Position numbers and translations under genes: made by a program. 7,298 bases of DNA from Tepidisphaeraceae bacterium. GTDB lineage: Bacteria; Planctomycetota; Phycisphaerae; Tepidisphaerales; Tepidisphaeraceae. The DNA lies in NCBI GenBank assembly GCA_025450555.1, contig JANWHF010000222.1, positions 1 through 7,298 on the forward strand, in the 5' to 3' direction. The notes beneath the pieces were generated by a model. That model was not told the origin of the DNA and did not search any database. It saw only the letters and a program-made list of their open reading frames with translations. The first letter of the stretch is position 1. The number at the start of each line of letters is the position of its first letter. This document shows positions 7,004 to 7,298 of this stretch, in pieces.

Positions 7004-7048
7004 AAAACAGCTTCTTGGCGGTCTTGGCGTCCTTGGCGCTCTTGGCGC
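6958..7048. repeat. Inverted 'cttggcg' repeat overlapping the 3' end of potA
   Basis: Positions 6958-6976 and 7022-7040 are inverted copies matching at 18 of 19 bases. An alternative exact 10-bp pairing joins 6969-6978 with 7011-7020. The right arm is itself a tandem of four 9-base units (TCTTGGCGG, TCTTGGCGT, CCTTGGCGC, TCTTGGCGC; 7013-7048), and the left arm holds degenerate complementary units (GCCAAGA). The A-rich loop contains the potA stop codon at 7001-7003. I recall similar CCAAG/CTTGG inverted repeats from planctomycete intergenic regions. The hairpin could serve as a transcript end or an mRNA-protecting structure after the operon, although no T-run follows it. Confidence 0.75.
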
Positions 7049-7089
7049 AAAACAATCGCGAAGAACCAAACGCGCAGTCTCGCGAACAG

Positions 7090-7118
7090 TTTCCAGACCG
7101 CTCCCCACCCGCTATGAT
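7090..7118 (+). promoter_or_regulatory. Putative sigma70-type promoter of the terminal lipoprotein gene
   Basis: TTTCCA (7090-7095; 4 of 6 matches to TTGACA) and TATGAT (7113-7118; 5 of 6 matches to TATAAT) are separated by 17 bases, the optimal spacing. Transcription would start near 7125, leaving a leader of about 35 bases before the ATG at 7160. This suggests that the last gene is transcribed separately from the pot operon. Confidence 0.4.
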
Positions 7119-7159
7119 GCCTCGCGTTGAAGGAGGATCGCATTCTACGAAAGGCTTCC

Positions 7160-7298
7160 ATGCTGTACCCTTTGCGTTGGATCCTGCCTGTCGGGCTGCT
7201 TGTTGCTCTGGGCGTTGGTTGCGCCTCCGACCCGACAAGTGGCGACATGTCTCGCCAGGATCAGGCGATGAAGGATCCCTTTGGCTATTCGCCGGACA
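7160..7298 (+). CDS. Putative lipoprotein of unknown function, 5' part only
   Basis: An open frame starts at ATG 7160 and runs off the window after 46 codons. The product begins with a basic-hydrophobic signal (about residues 5-20) ending in LGVGC with a candidate lipidated Cys at about 21. A hydrophilic stretch follows, rich in Ser, Asp and Gln, that contains DPFGYSPD. The lipobox is relaxed (Gly at -3), which is tolerable but not ideal. GAAAGG at 7149-7154 lies 5 bases before the ATG; a stronger AGGAGG at 7131-7136 is 23 bases away, and no start codon fits it better in this frame except the rare ATT 7142. I do not recognise the family, and with so little of the protein visible no function is offered. 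Confidence 0.6.
   Translation, partial: MLYPLRWILPVGLLVALGVGCASDPTSGDMSRQDQAMKDPFGYSPD

Noticed and set aside
6958..7048. The 9-base tandem as a CRISPR array
   Set aside because: Units are contiguous 9-mers without spacers, and no cas gene is present.
6924..7130. A 68-codon plus frame encoding repetitive LGGLGVLGALGA
   Set aside because: It is the translation of the 9-base tandem repeat in another frame and has no ribosome binding site.

Overview
The window looks like chromosomal DNA from a planctomycete, most likely of the Phycisphaerae/Tepidisphaerales side (inference). The main reason is the long minus-strand gene at the left edge. Its product opens with the N-terminal motif PLEVRLLLSA, a variant of the 'LEPRxLLSA' export-type leader that is very common in large secreted planctomycete proteins. 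The moderately high G+C, relaxed lipoprotein signals and abundant short inverted repeats between genes agree with this but do not prove it.

Layout. (1) Positions 1-2590, minus strand: the first 863 codons of a very large secreted protein whose 3' end lies outside the window. It has an export leader, one SdrD-type B domain, and then a long series of Asp-box (BNR) beta-propeller repeats interrupted by a sortilin/GH74-like conserved block. (2) Positions 2591-2941: a 351-base divergent intergenic region with a perfect 11-bp inverted repeat about 100 bases before the next gene. (3) Positions 2942-7003, plus strand: a complete four-gene polyamine-type ABC importer in the order permease (PotC), lipoprotein binding protein (PotD), permease (PotB), ATPase (PotA), closely spaced and each with a usable ribosome binding site. 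A small GC-rich double hairpin sits between potB and potA, and a decorated 9-bp 'cttggcg' repeat spans the end of potA. (4) Positions 7160-7298, plus strand: the first 46 codons of an unidentified putative lipoprotein, with a recognisable promoter just before it.

How the genes work together. PotD, anchored by lipid at the outer face of the inner membrane, captures spermidine/putrescine-like cations and hands them to the PotB/PotC channel, while PotA dimers hydrolyse ATP to drive import. The divergent giant beta-propeller protein is probably functionally unrelated (cell surface or secreted). I see no defence system, mobile element with a transposase, CRISPR array, tRNA or rRNA. I did not find a clearly new biological system here. 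The points most worth a second look are the repeat that has become the C-terminal tail of PotA, the altered binding pocket of PotD, the hairpin in the divergent intergenic region, and the architecture of the large surface protein.
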